NCBI GenBank assembly: GCA_029207755.1
Contig: JARCOQ010000077.1
Span: forward strand, 372,001-436,000
Direction of reading: 5' to 3'
Length of the DNA stretch: 64,000 nucleotides
Source of the DNA: Chamaea fasciata
Lineage: Eukaryota > Chordata > Aves > Passeriformes > Sylviidae
Shown here: one piece after another, positions 46,667 to 58,309 of the stretch
Position numbering within the stretch: the stretch's first letter is position 1
How the letters are laid out: each line of letters opens with the position of its first letter
The notes under the pieces: generated by a model
Database searches by the model: none
What the model saw: only the letters and a program-made list of their open reading frames with translations
What the model was told of the DNA's origin: nothing
Program-made: the position numbers and the translations under genes

Positions 46667-49146
46667 ATGTCAGTTTGTAGTAGGCTTTGGCTTTTCAAGG
46701 GAAACTAGTCTTCCAGTTTGTGGCAGCTTGCATCTGGAAGAAATCCTGTTCCATTCGGGATTGTAGGTGGCCGAGGCCAGGTGCCTGGCAGAGGGAGTTG
46801 GGCACAAATGATGGCCTGTTTCCAGGGGTAAGTAAAGTCAGCTGCCCAGGTGCCTGATGTCAGTTTGTAGGAGGCCTTTGGCCCTCCAATAGCAGCCAGG
46901 CTTCCAGCTTGTGGTATCTTGCATCTTGAAGAAATCCTGTTCCGTTTGGGATCGTAGGTGGCCGAGGCCTGGTGCCCGGCAGAGGGAGTTGGGCACAAAT
47001 GATGGCCTGTTTCCAGGGGTAAGTAAAGTCAGCTGCCCAGGTGCCTGATGTCAGTTTGTAGTAGGCCTTTGGCTTTTCAAGGGAAACTAGTCTTCCAGAT
47101 TCTGGCAGCTTGCATCGCGAAGAAATCCTGTTCCGTTCGGGATTGTAGGTGGCCGAGGCCTGGTGTCGGGCAGAGGGAGTTGGGCACAAAGATGGCCTGT
47201 TTCCAGGGGTAAGTAAAGTCAGCTGCCCAGGTGCCTGATGTCAGTTTGTAGGAGGCCTTTGGCCCTCCATGGAAGCAAGTCTTCCAGCTTGTGGCAGCTT
47301 GCATCTGGAAGAAATCCTATTCCGATCGGGATTGTAGGTGGCCGAGGCCAGGTGCCCAGCAGAGGAAGTTGGGAACAAAGGATGGCCTGTTTCAAGAGGT
47401 AAGTAAATTTAGCTGCCCAGGTGCCTGATGTCAGTTTGTAGGAGGCCTTTGGCCCTCCATGGGAAGCCAGGCTTCCAGCTTGTGGCAGCTTGCATCTGGA
47501 AGAAATCCTGTTCCGTTCCCGATTGTAGGTGGCCGAGGCCAGGTGCCCGGCAGAGGGAGTTGGGCACAAATGGTGGCCTGTTTCCAGGGGTAAGTAAAGT
47601 CAGCTGCCCAGGTGCTTGATGTCAGTTTGTAGGAGGCCTTTGGCCCTCCAAGGGAAGCTAGTCTTCCAGCTTGTGGCAGCTTGCATCTGGAAGAAATCTT
47701 GTTCCGTTTTGGATTGTAGGTGGCCGAGGCCTGGTGCCCGGCAGAGGGAGTTGGGCACAAATGATGGCCTGTTTCCAGGGGTAAGTAAAGTCAGCTGCCC
47801 AGGTGCCTGATGTCAGTTTGTAGGAGGCCTTTGCCTCTCCAAGGGAAGCCAGGCTTCCAGTTTGTGGCAGCTTGCATCTGGAAGAAATCCTGTTCCGTTT
47901 GGGATCGTAGGTGGCCGAGGCCTGGTGTCCGGCTAAGGGAGTTGGGAACAAAGAATGGCCTGTTTCCAGGGGTAAGTAAAGTTAGCTGCCCAGGTGCCTG
48001 ATGTCAGTTTGTAGGAGGCCTTTGGCCCTCCAAGGGAAGCAACTCTTCATGTTTGTGGCTGCTTGCATCTGGAAGAAATCCTGTTCTATTTGGGAATGTA
48101 GGTGGCCGAGGCCTGCTGCCCGGCAGAGGGAGTTGGGCACAAAGGATGGCCTGTTTCCAGGGGTAAGTAAAGTCAGCTGCCCAGGTGCCTGATGTCAGTT
48201 TGTAGGAGGCCTTTGGCCCTCCAAGGGAAGCAAGTCTTCCAGTTTGTGGCAGCTTGCTTCTTGAAGAAATCCTGTTCCGTTCGGGATTGTAGGTGGCCGA
48301 GGCCTGGTGCCCGGCAGAGGGAGTTGGGCACAAAGGATGGCCTGTTTCCAGGGGTAAGTAAAGTCAGCTGCCCAGGTGCCTGATGTCAGTTTGTAGGAGG
48401 CCTTTGCCTCTCCAAGGGAAGCCAGGCTTCCAGCTTGTGGCAGCTTGCATCTGGAAGAAATCCTGTTCCTTTCGGGGTTGTCGGTGGCCGGAGCCGGGTG
48501 CCCTGCTGAAGGAGTAGGGAACAAAGGATGGCCTGTTTCAAGGGGTAAGTAAAGTCAGCTGCCCAGGTGCCTGATGTCAGTTTGTAGGAGGCCTTTGGCC
48601 ATCCAAGGGAAGCAAGTCTACCAGTTTGTGGCAGCTTGCATCTGGAAGAAATCCTGTTCCATTCGGGATTGAAGGTGGCCGAGGCCAGGTGCCCGGCAGA
48701 GGGAGTTGGGCACAAATGATGGCCTGTTTCCAGGGGTTAGTAAAGTCAGCTGCCCAGGTGCCTTGAATCAGTTTGTAGCAGGCCTTTGGCCCTCCATGGG
48801 AAGCCAGGCTTCTAGCTTGTGGCACCTTGCATCTTGAAGAAATCCTGTTCCGTTTGGGATTGTAGGTGGCCGAGGCCAGGTGCCCTGCTGCAGGAGTTGG
48901 GAACAAAGGATGGCCTGTTTCCAGGGGTAAGTAAAGTCAGCTGCCCAGGTGCCTGATGTCAGTTTGTAGGAGGCCTTTGGCCCTCTATGGGAAGCCAGGT
49001 TTCCAGCCTGTGGCAGCTTGCATCTGGAAGAAATCCTGTTCCGTTCGGGATTATAGGTGGCCGAGGCCAGGTGCCCGGCAGACGGAGTTGGGCACAAAGG
49101 ATGGCCTGTTTCCAGGGGTAAGTAAATTCAGCTGCCCAGGTGCCTG

Positions 49147-49337
49147 ATGTCAGTTTGCAGGTGGCTATTGTTCCTCCATGGGATGCCAGGCTTCCAGCTT
49201 GTGGCTGCTTGCATCTGGAAGTAATCCTGTTCCGTTCGGGATTGTTGGTGGCCGAGGCCTGGTGCCCGGCAGAGGGAGTTGGGCACAAAAGATGGCCTGT
49301 TTCCAGGGGTAAGTAAAGTCAGCTGCCCAGGTGCCTG
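49147..49337 (+). repeat. Type B monomer (block III form)
   Basis: First type B of block III. Its 3' half now reads gtggccgaggcctgg rather than gtgtccgaggccagg, a change kept by most block III type B units. Confidence 0.82.
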
Positions 49338-51626
49338 ATGTCAGTTTGAAGCAGGCCTTTGGCCCTCCATGGGAAGACTGGCTGCTAGCTTGTGGCAGCT
49401 TGCATCTGGAAGAAATCCTGTTCCGTTCGGGATTTTAGGTGGCCGAGGCCAGGTGCCCGGCAGAGGGAGTTGGGAACAAAGGATGGCCTCTTTCCAGGGG
49501 TAAGTAAAGTTAGCTGCACAGGTGCCTGGTGTCAGTTTGTAGGAGGCCTTTGGCCCTCCAAGGGCAGCTAGTCTTCCAGTTTGTGGCAGCTTGCATCTGG
49601 AAGAAATCCTGCTCTGCTCGGGATTGTAGGTGGCCGAGGCCTGGTGCCTTGCAGAGGGAGTTGGGCACAAATGATGGCCTGTTTCCAGGGGTAAGTAAAG
49701 TCAGCTGCCCAGGTGCCTGATGTCAGTTTGTAGGAGGCCTTTGGCCCTCCAAGGGAAGCCAGTCTTCCAGTTTGTGGCAGCTTGCATTTGGAAGAAATCC
49801 TGTTCCATACGGGATTGTAGGTGGCCGAGGCCTGGTGCCCGGCAGAGGGAGTTGGGCATAAAGATGGCCTGTTTCCAGGGGTAAGTAAAGTCAGCTGCCC
49901 AGGTGCCTGATGTCAGTTTGTAGGAGGCCTTTGGCCCTCCAAGGGAAGCTAGTCTTCCAGTTTGTGGCAGCTTGCATCTTGAAGAAATGCTGTTCTGCTC
50001 GGGATTGTAGGTGGCCGAGGCCAGGTGCCTGGCAGAGGGAGTTGGGCACAAAGGATGGCCTGTTTCCAGGGGTAAGTAAAGTCAGCTGCCCAGGTGCCTG
50101 ATGTCAGTTTGTAGCAGGCCTTTGGCCCTCCATGGGAAGCCAGGCTTCCAGCTTGTGGCAGCTTGCATCGCGAAGAAATCCTGTTCCGTTTGGGATTGTA
50201 GGTGTCCGAGGCCAGGTGCCCAGCAGAAAGAGTTGGGCACAAAAGATGGCCTGTTTCCAGAGGTAAGTAAAGTCAGCTGCCCAGGTGCCTGATGTCAGTT
50301 TGTAGGAGGCCTTTGGCCCTTCAAGGGAAGCCAGTCTTCCAGTTTGTTGCAGCTTGCATCTGCAAGAAATCCTGTTCCACTCGGGATTGTAGGTGGCCGA
50401 GGCCTGGTGCCCGGCAGAGGGAGTTGGGCACAAAGATGGCCTGTTTCCAGGGGTAAGTAAAGTCAGCTGCCCAGGTGCCTGATGTCAGTTTGTAGGAGGC
50501 CTTTGGCCCTCCATGGGAAGCCAGGCTTCCAGCTTGTGGCAGCTTGCATCTTGAAGAAATCCTGTTCCGTTTGGGATCGTAGGTGGCCGAGGCCTGGTGC
50601 CCTGCTGCAGCAGTTGGGAACAAAGGATGGCCTCTTTCCAGGGGTAAGTAAAGTCAGCTGCCCAGGTGCCTGATGTCAGTTTGTAGGAGGCCTTTGGCCC
50701 TCCAAGGGAAGCAAGTCTTCCAGCTTGTGGCAGCTTGCATCGCGAAGAAATCCTGTTCCGTTCGGGATTGTGGGTGGCCGAGGCCAGGTGCCCGGCAGAG
50801 GGAGTTCGGCACAAATGATGGCCTGTTTCCAGGGGTAAGTAAAGTCAGCTGCCCAGGTGCCTGATGTCAGTTTGTAGGAGGCCTTTGGCCCTCCATGGGA
50901 AGACTGGCTGCTAGCTTGTGGCAGCTTGCATCTGGAAGAAATGCTGTTCCGTTCGGGATTGTAGGTGGCCGAGGCCAGGTGCCCGGCAGAGGGAGTTGGG
51001 CACAAAGGATGGCCTGTTTCCAGGGGTAAGTAAAGTCATCTGCCCAGGTGCCTGATGACAGTTTGTAGGAGGCCTTTGGCCCTCCATGGGAAGCCAGGCT
51101 TCCTGCTTGTGGCAGCTTGCATCTTGAAGAAATCCTGTTCCGTTTGGGATTGTAGGTGGCCGAGGCCTGGTGCCCTGCTGAAGGAGTTGGGAACAAAGGA
51201 TGGCCTGTTTCCAGGGGTAAGTAAAGTCAGCTGCCCAGGTGCCTGATGTCAGTTTGTAGGAGGCCTTTAGCCCTCCAAGGGAAGCAAGTCTTCCAGTTTG
51301 TGGCAGCTTGCATCGCGAAGAAAACCTGTTCCGTTCGGGATTGTTGGTGGCCGAGGCCAGGTGCCCGGCAGAGGGAGTTGGGCACAAAGATGGCCTGTTT
51401 CCAGGGGTAAGTAAAGTCAGCTGCCCAGGTGCCTGATGTCAGTTTGTAGGAGGCCTTTGGCCCTCCATGGGAAGCCAGGTTTCCAGCCTGTGGCAGCTTG
51501 CATCTGGAAGAAATCCTGTTCCGTTCGGGAGTGTAGGTGGCCGATGCCAGGTGACCGGCAGAGGCAGTTGGGTACAAATGATGGCCTGTTTCCAGGGGTA
51601 AGTAAAGTCAGCTGCCCAGGTGCCTG

Positions 51627-51817
51627 ATGTCAGTTTGCAGGTGGCTATTGTTCCTCCATGGGATGCCAGGCTTCCAGCTTGTGGCTGCTTGCATTTGGAA
51701 GTAATCCTGTTCCGTTCGGGATTGTAGGTGGCCGAGGCCTGGTGCCCGGCAGAGGGAGTTGGGCACAAATGATGGCCTGTTTCCAGGGGTAAGTAAAGTC
51801 AGCTGCCCAGGTGCCTG
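51627..51817 (+). repeat. Type B monomer (block III form)
   Basis: Type B with gcatttggaagtaatcc and an aaatgatgg end. It follows the gtgaccggcagaggc unit, a neighbour relation repeated at 57928-58309, 60219-60600 and 62129-62510. Confidence 0.82.
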
Positions 51818-52581
51818 ATGTCAGTTTGTAGCAGGCCTTTGGCCCTCCATGGGAAGACTGGCTGCCAGCTTGTGGCAGCTTGCATCTGGAAGAAATGCTG
51901 TTCCGTTCAGGATTGTAGGTGGCCGAGGCCAGGTGCCCGGCAGAGGTAGTTGGGAACAAAGGATGGCCTCTTTCCAGGGGTAAGTAAAGTCAGCTGCACA
52001 GGTGCCTGGTGTCAGTTTGTAGGAGGCCTTTGGCCCTCCAAGGGCAGCTATTCTTCCAGTTTGTGGCAGCTTGCATCTGGAAGAAATCCTGTTCTGCTCG
52101 GGATTGTAGGTGGCCAAGGCCTGGTGCCTGGCAGAGGGAGTTGGGCACAAATGATGGACTGTTTCCAGGGGTAAGTAAAGTCAGCTGCCCAGGTGCCTGA
52201 TGTCAGTTTGTAGGAGGCCTTTGGCCCTCCATGGGAAGCCAGGCTTCCAGCTTGTGGCAGCTTGCATCTTGAAGAAATCCTGTTCCGTTTGGGATTGTAG
52301 GTGGCCGAGGCCTGGTGCCCGGCAGAGGGAGTTGGGCACAAAGGATGCCCTGTTTTCAGGGGTAAGTAAAGTCAGCTGTCCATGTGCCTGATGTCAGTTT
52401 GTTGGAGGCCTTTGGCCCTCCAAGGGAAGCCAGTCTTCCAGTTTGTGGCAGCTTGCATCTGGAAGAAATCCTGTTCCATACGAGATTGTAGGTGGCCGAG
52501 GCCTGGTGCCCGGCTGCAGCAGTTGGGAACAAAGGATGGCCTGTTTCCAGGGGTAAGTAAAGTCAGCTGCCCAGGTGCCTG

Positions 52582-52773
52582 ATGTCAGTTTGTAGGAGGC
52601 GTTTGGCCCTTCAAGGGAAACTAGTCTTCCAGCCTGTGGCAGCTTGCATCTGGAAGAAATCCATTTTCCGTTCGGGATTTTAGGTGGCCGAGGCCAGGTG
52701 CCCGGCAGTGGGAGTTGGGCACAAAGGATGGCCTGTTTCCAGCGGTAAGTAAAATCAGCTGCCCAGGTGCCTG
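52582..52773 (+). repeat. 192-bp monomer with one-base insertion
   Basis: The centre reads aatccattttccg with an extra base relative to aatcctgttccg. The unit also has tccagcggtaag and aaaatcagc, so it is unusually diverged. Confidence 0.8.
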
Positions 52774-53727
52774 ATGTCAGTTTTTAGGAGGCCTTTGGCC
52801 CTCCATGGGAAGCCAGGCTTCCAGCTTGTGGCAGCTTGCATCTGGAAGAAATCCTGTTCCGTTCGGGATTGTAGGTGGCCGAGGCCAGGTGCCCGGCAGA
52901 CGGAGTTGGGCACAAAGGATGGCCTGTTTCCAGGGGTAAGTAAAGTCAGCTGCCCAGGTGCCTGATGTCAGTTTGTAGCAGGCCTTTGGCCCTCCATGGG
53001 AAGACTGGCTGCTAGCTTGTGGCAGCTTGCATCTGGAAGAAATGCTGTTCCGTTCGGGATTGTAGGTGGCCGAGGCCAGGTGCCCGGCAGAGGGAGTTGG
53101 GCACAAAGGATGGCCTGTTTCCAGGGATAAGTAAAGTCAGCTGCCCAGGTGCCTGATGTCAGTTTGTAGGAGGCCTTTGGCCCTCCATGGGAAGCCAGGC
53201 TTCCAGCTTGTGGCAGCTTGCATCTTGAAGAAATCCTGTTCAGTTTGGAATTGTAGGTGGCCGAGGCCAGGTGCCCTGCTGCAGCAGTTGGGAAAAAAGG
53301 ATGGCCTGTTTCCAGGGGTAAGTAAAGTCAGCTGCCCAGGTGCCTGGTGTCAGTTTGTAGGAGGCCTTTAGCCCTCCAAGGCAAGCAAGTCTTCCAGTTT
53401 GTGGCAGCTTGCATCGCGAAGAAATCCTGTTCCGTTTGGGATTGTAGGTGGCCGAGACCTGGTGCCCTGCTGCAGGAGTTGGGAACAAAGGATGGCCTGT
53501 TTCCAGGGGTAAGTAAAGTCAGCTGCCCAGGTGCCTGATGTCAGTTTGTAGCAGGCCTTTGGCCCTCCATGGGAAGACTGGCTGCTAGCTTGTGGCAGCT
53601 TGCATCTGGAAGAAATGCTGTTCCGTTCGGGATTGTGGGTGGCCGAGGCCAGGTGCCCGGAAGAGGGAGTTGGGCACAAAGATGGCCTGTTTCCAGGGGT
53701 AAGTAAAGTCAGCTGCCCAGGTGCCTG

Positions 53728-54109
53728 ATGTCAGTTTGCAGGTGGCTATTGTTCCTCCATGGGATGCCAGGCTTCCAGCTTGTGGCTGCTTGCATCTGGA
53801 AGTAATCGGGTTCCGTTCGGGATTGTAGGTGGCCGAGGCCTGGTGCCCGGCAGAGGGAGTTTGGCACAAAGGATGGCCTGTTTCCAGGGGTAAGTAAAGT
53901 CAGCTGCCCAGGTGCCTGATGTCAGTTTGCAGGTGGCTATTGTTCCTCCATGGGATGCCAGGCTTCCAGCTTGTGGCTGCTTGCATCTGGAAGTAATCCT
54001 GTTCCGTTCGGGATTGTAGGTGGCCGAGGCCTGGTGCCCGGCAGAGGGAGTTGGGCACAAAGGATGGCCTGTTTCCAGGGGTAAGTAAAGTCAGCTGCCC
54101 AGGTGCCTG
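53728..54109 (+). repeat. Two adjacent type B monomers
   Basis: Type B units at 53728 and 53919 stand side by side, the only such pair in the window. They differ in aatcgggttccg versus aatcctgttccg and in gtttggcac versus gttgggcac. This indicates a recent single-monomer duplication or exchange. Confidence 0.82.
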
Positions 54110-55255
54110 ATGTCAGTTTGTAGCAGGCCTTTGGCCCTCCATGGGAAGACTGTCTGCCAGCTTGTGGCAGCTTGCATCTGGAGGAAATGCTGTTCCGTTC
54201 GGGATTGTAGGTGGCCGAGGCCAGGTGCCCGGCAGAGGGAGTTGGGAACAAAGGATGGCCTGTTTCCAGGGGTAAGTAAAGTTAGCTCCACAGGTGCCTG
54301 GTGTCAGTTTGTAGGAGGCCTTTGGCCCTCCAAGGGCAGCTATTCTTCCAGTTTGTGGCAGCTTGCATCTGGAAGAAATCCTGTTCTGCTCGGGATTGTA
54401 GGTGGCCGAGGCCAGGTGCCAGGCAGAGGGAGTTGGGCACAAATGATGGACTGTTTCCAGGGGTAAGTAAAGTCAGCTGCCCAGGTGCTTGATGTCAGTT
54501 TGTAGGAGGCCTTTGGCCCTCCATGGGAAGCCAGGCTTCCAGCTTGTGGCAGCTTGCATCTGGAAGAAATCCTGTTCCGTTCGGGATTGTAGGTGGCCGA
54601 GGCCAGGTGCCCGGCAGAGGAAATTGGGCACAAAGGATGGCCTGTTTCCAGGGGTAAGTAAAGTCAGCTGCCCAGGTGCCTGATGTCAGTTTGTAGGAGG
54701 CCTTTGGCCCTCCAAGGGAAGCCAGTCTTCCAGTTTGTGGCAGCTTGCATCTGGAAGAAATCCTGTTCCGTTCGGGATTGTAGGTGGCCAAGGCCTGGTG
54801 ACCGGCAGAGGGAGTTGGGCACAAATGATGGCCTGTTTCCAGGGGTAAGTAAAGTCAGCTGCCCAGGTGCCTGATGTCAGTTTGTAGGAGGCGTTTGGCC
54901 CTTCAAGGGAAACTAGTCTTCCAGTTTGTGGCAGCTTGCATCTGGAAGAAATCCTATTCCATTCGGGATTGTAGGTGGCCGAGGCCAGGTGCCCGGCAGA
55001 GGGAGTGGGGCACAAAGGATGGCCTGTTTCCAGGGGTAAGTAAAGTCAGCTGCCCAGGTGCCTGATGTCAGTTTGTAGGAGGCCTTTGGCCCTCCATGGG
55101 AAGCCAGGCTTCCAGCTTGTGGCAGCTTGCATCTCGAAGAAATCCTGTCCCGTTCGGGATTATAGGTGGCCGAGGCCAGGTGCCTGGCAGAGGGAGTTGG
55201 GCACAAATGATGGCCTGTTTCCAGGGGTAAGTAAAGTCAGCTGCCCAGGTGCCTG

Positions 55256-55446
55256 ATGTCAGTTTGCAGGTGGCTATTGTTCCTCCATGGGATGCCAGGC
55301 TTCCAGCTTGTGGCTGCTTGCATCTGGAAGTAATCCTGTTCCGTTCGGGATTGTAGGTGGCCGAGGCCTGGTGCCCGGCAGAGGGAGTTGGGCACAAAAG
55401 ATGGCCTGTTTCCATGGGTAAGTAAAGTCAGCTGCCCAGGTGCTTG
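55256..55446 (+). repeat. Type B monomer (block III form)
   Basis: Same block III 3' half. It ends in tttccatgggtaagt, a change in the base before the splice-donor-like motif. Confidence 0.82.
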
Positions 55447-58118
55447 ATGTCAGTTTGAAGCAGGCCTTTGGCCCTCCATGGGAAGACGGGCTGCTAGCTT
55501 GTGGCAGCTTGCATCTGGAAGAAATGCTGTTCCGTTCGGGATTGTAGGTGGCCGAGGCCAGGTGCCCGGCAGAGGGAGTTGGGAACAAAGGATGGCCTCT
55601 TTCCAGGGGTAAGTAAAGTTAGCTGCACAGGTGCCTGATGTCAGTTTGTAGGAGGCCTTTGGCCCTCCATGGGAAGCCAGGCTTCCAGCTTGTGGCAGCT
55701 TGCATCTGGAAGAAATCCTGTTCTGCTCAGGATTGTAGGTGGCCGAGGCCAGGTGCCTGGCAGAGGGAGTTGGGCACAAATGATGGACTGTTTCCATGGG
55801 TAAGTAAAGTCAGCTGCCCAGGTGCCTGATGTCAGTTTGTAGGAGGCCTTTGGCCCTCCATGGGAAGCCAGGCTTCCAGCTTGTGGCAGCTTGCATCTGG
55901 AAGAAATCCTGTTCCGTTCGGGATTGTAGGTGGCCGAGACTTGGTGCCCTGCTGCAGCAGTTGGGAACAAAGGATGGCCTGTTTCCAGAGGTAAGTAAAG
56001 TCAGCTGCCCAGGTGCCTGATGTCAGTTTGTAGGAGGCCTTTGGCCCTCCAAGGCAATCTAGTCTTCCAGTTTTTGGCCGCTTGCATCTGGAGGAAATCC
56101 TGTTCCATTCGGGATTGTAGGTGGCCGAGGCCAGGTGCCCGGCAGAGGGAGTTGGGCACAAATGATGGCCTGTTTCCAGGGGTAAGTAAAGTCAGCTGCC
56201 CAGGTGCCTGATGTCAGTTTGTAGGAGGCCTTTGACCCTCCAAGAGCAGCCAGGCTTCCAGCTTGTGGTAGCTTGCATCTTGAAGAAATCCTGTTCCGTT
56301 TGGGATCGTAGGTGGCCGAGGCCTGGTACCCGGCTAAGGGAGTTGGTAACAAAGGATGGCCTGTTTCCAGGGGTAAGTAAAGTCAGCTGCCCAGGTGCCT
56401 GATGTCAGTTTGTAGGAGGCCTTTGGCCCTCCAAGGCAATCTAGTCTTCCAGTTTGTGGCAGCTTGCATCTTGAAGAAATGCTGTCTGCTCGGGATTGTA
56501 GGTGGCCGAGGCCAGGTGCGTGGCAGAGGGAGTTGGGCACAAAGGATGGCCTGTTTCCAGGGGTAAGTAAAGTCAGCTGCCCAGGTGCCTGATGTCAGTT
56601 TGTAGCAGGCCTTAGGCCCTCCATGGGAAGCCAGGCTTCCAGCTTGTGGCAGCTTGCATCGCGAAGAAATCCTTTTCCGTTCGGGATTGTAGGTGTCCGA
56701 GGCCAGGTGCCCAAGAGAAAGAGTTGGGCTCAAAGGATGGCCTGTTTCCAGAGGTAAGTAAAGTCAGCTGCCCAGGTGCCTGATGTCAGTTTGTAGGAGG
56801 CCTTTGGCCCTCCATGGGAAGCCAGGCTTCCAGCTTGTGGCACCTTGCATCTTGAAGAAATCCTGTTCCGTTTGGGATTGTAGGTGGCCGAGGCCTGGTG
56901 CCCTGCTGCAGCAGTTGGGAACAAAGGATGGCCTTTTTCCAGGGGTAAGTAAAGTCAGCTGCCCAGGTGCCTGATGTCAGTTTGTAGGCGGCCTTTGGCC
57001 CTCCAAGGGAAGCAAGTCTTCCAGCTTGTGGCAGCTTGCATCGCGAAGAAATCCTGTTCCGTTTGGGATTGTGGGTGGCCGAGGCCAGGTGCTCGGCAGA
57101 GGGAGTTCGGCACAAATGATGGCCTGTTTCCAGGGGTAAGTAAAGTCAGCTGCCCAGGTGCCTGATGTCAGTTTGTAGGAGGCCTTTGGCCCTCTATGGG
57201 AAGCCAGGCTTCCAGCCTGTGGCAGCTTGCATCTGGAAGAAATCCTGTTCCGTTCGGGATTGTAGGTGGCCGAGGCCAGGTGCCCGGCAGACGGAGTTGG
57301 GCACAAAGGATGGCCTGTTTCCAGGGGTAAGTAAAGTCAGCTGCCCAGGTGCCTGATGTCAGTTTGTAGCAGGCCTTTGGCCCTCCATGGGAAGACTGGC
57401 TGCTAGCTTGTGGCAGCTTGCATCTGGAAGAAATGCTGTTCCGTTCGGGATTGTAGGTGGCCGAGGCCAGGTGCTCGGCAGAGGGAGTTAGGCACAAAGG
57501 ATGGCCTGTTTCCAGGGATAAGTAAAGTCAGCTGCCCAGGTGCCTGATGTCAGTTTGTAGGAGGCCTTTGGCCCTCCATGGGAAGCCAGGCTTCCAGCTT
57601 GTGGCAGCTTGCATCTGGAAGAAATCCTGTTCCGTTTGGGATTGTAGGTGGCCGAGGCCTGGTGCCCTGCTGCAGCAGTTGGGAACAAAGGATGGCCTGT
57701 TTCCAGGGGTAAGTAAAGTCAGCTGCCCAGGTGCCTGATGTCAGTTTGTAGGAGGCCTTTAGCCCTCCAAGGGAAGCAAGTCTTCCAGTTTGTGGCAGCT
57801 TGCATCGCGAAGGAATCCTGTTCCGTTCGGGATTGTGGGTGGCCGAGGCCAGGTGCCCGGCAGAGGGAGTTGGGCACAAAGATGGCCTGTTTCCAGGGGT
57901 AAGTAAAGTCAGCTGCCCAGGTGCCTGATGTCAGTTTGTAGGAGGCCTTTGGCCCTCCATGGGAAGCCAGGTTTCCAGCCTGTGGCAGCTTGCATGTGGA
58001 AGAAATCCTGTTCCGTTCGAGATTGTAGGTGGCCGATGCCAGGTGACCGTCAGAGGGAAATGGGCACAAATGATGGCCTGTTTCCAGGGGTAAGTAAAGT
58101 CAGCTGCCCAGGTGCCTG

Positions 58119-58309
58119 ATGTCAGTTTGCAGGTGGCTATTGTTCCTCCATGGGATGCCAGGCTTCCAGCTTGTGGCTGCTTGCATCTGGAAGTAATCCT
58201 GTTCAGTTCGGGATTGTAGGTGGCCGAGGCCTGGTGCCCGGCAGAGGGAGTTGGGCACAAAGGATGGCCTGTTTCCAGGGGTAAGTAAAGTCAGCTGCAC
58301 AGGTGCCTG
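58119..58309 (+). repeat. Type B monomer (block III form)
   Basis: Within block III HOR copy 1; has ctgttcagttcgg. Partner of 62320. Confidence 0.82.

Larger units (their letters stand above)
45522..48955 (+). repeat. Block II, short rearranged copy
   Basis: Starts with the gtaggaggtttttggccctc monomer and the type B monomer at 45903, which shares the private variants aatccggttccg and gtagttgtccg with 15552. It continues through units matching 17.7-19.5 kb, ending with the gccttgaatcag monomer at 48765 that parallels 19368. Internal monomers differ from 15.4-19.5 kb, so it is a rearranged version. Confidence 0.78.
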
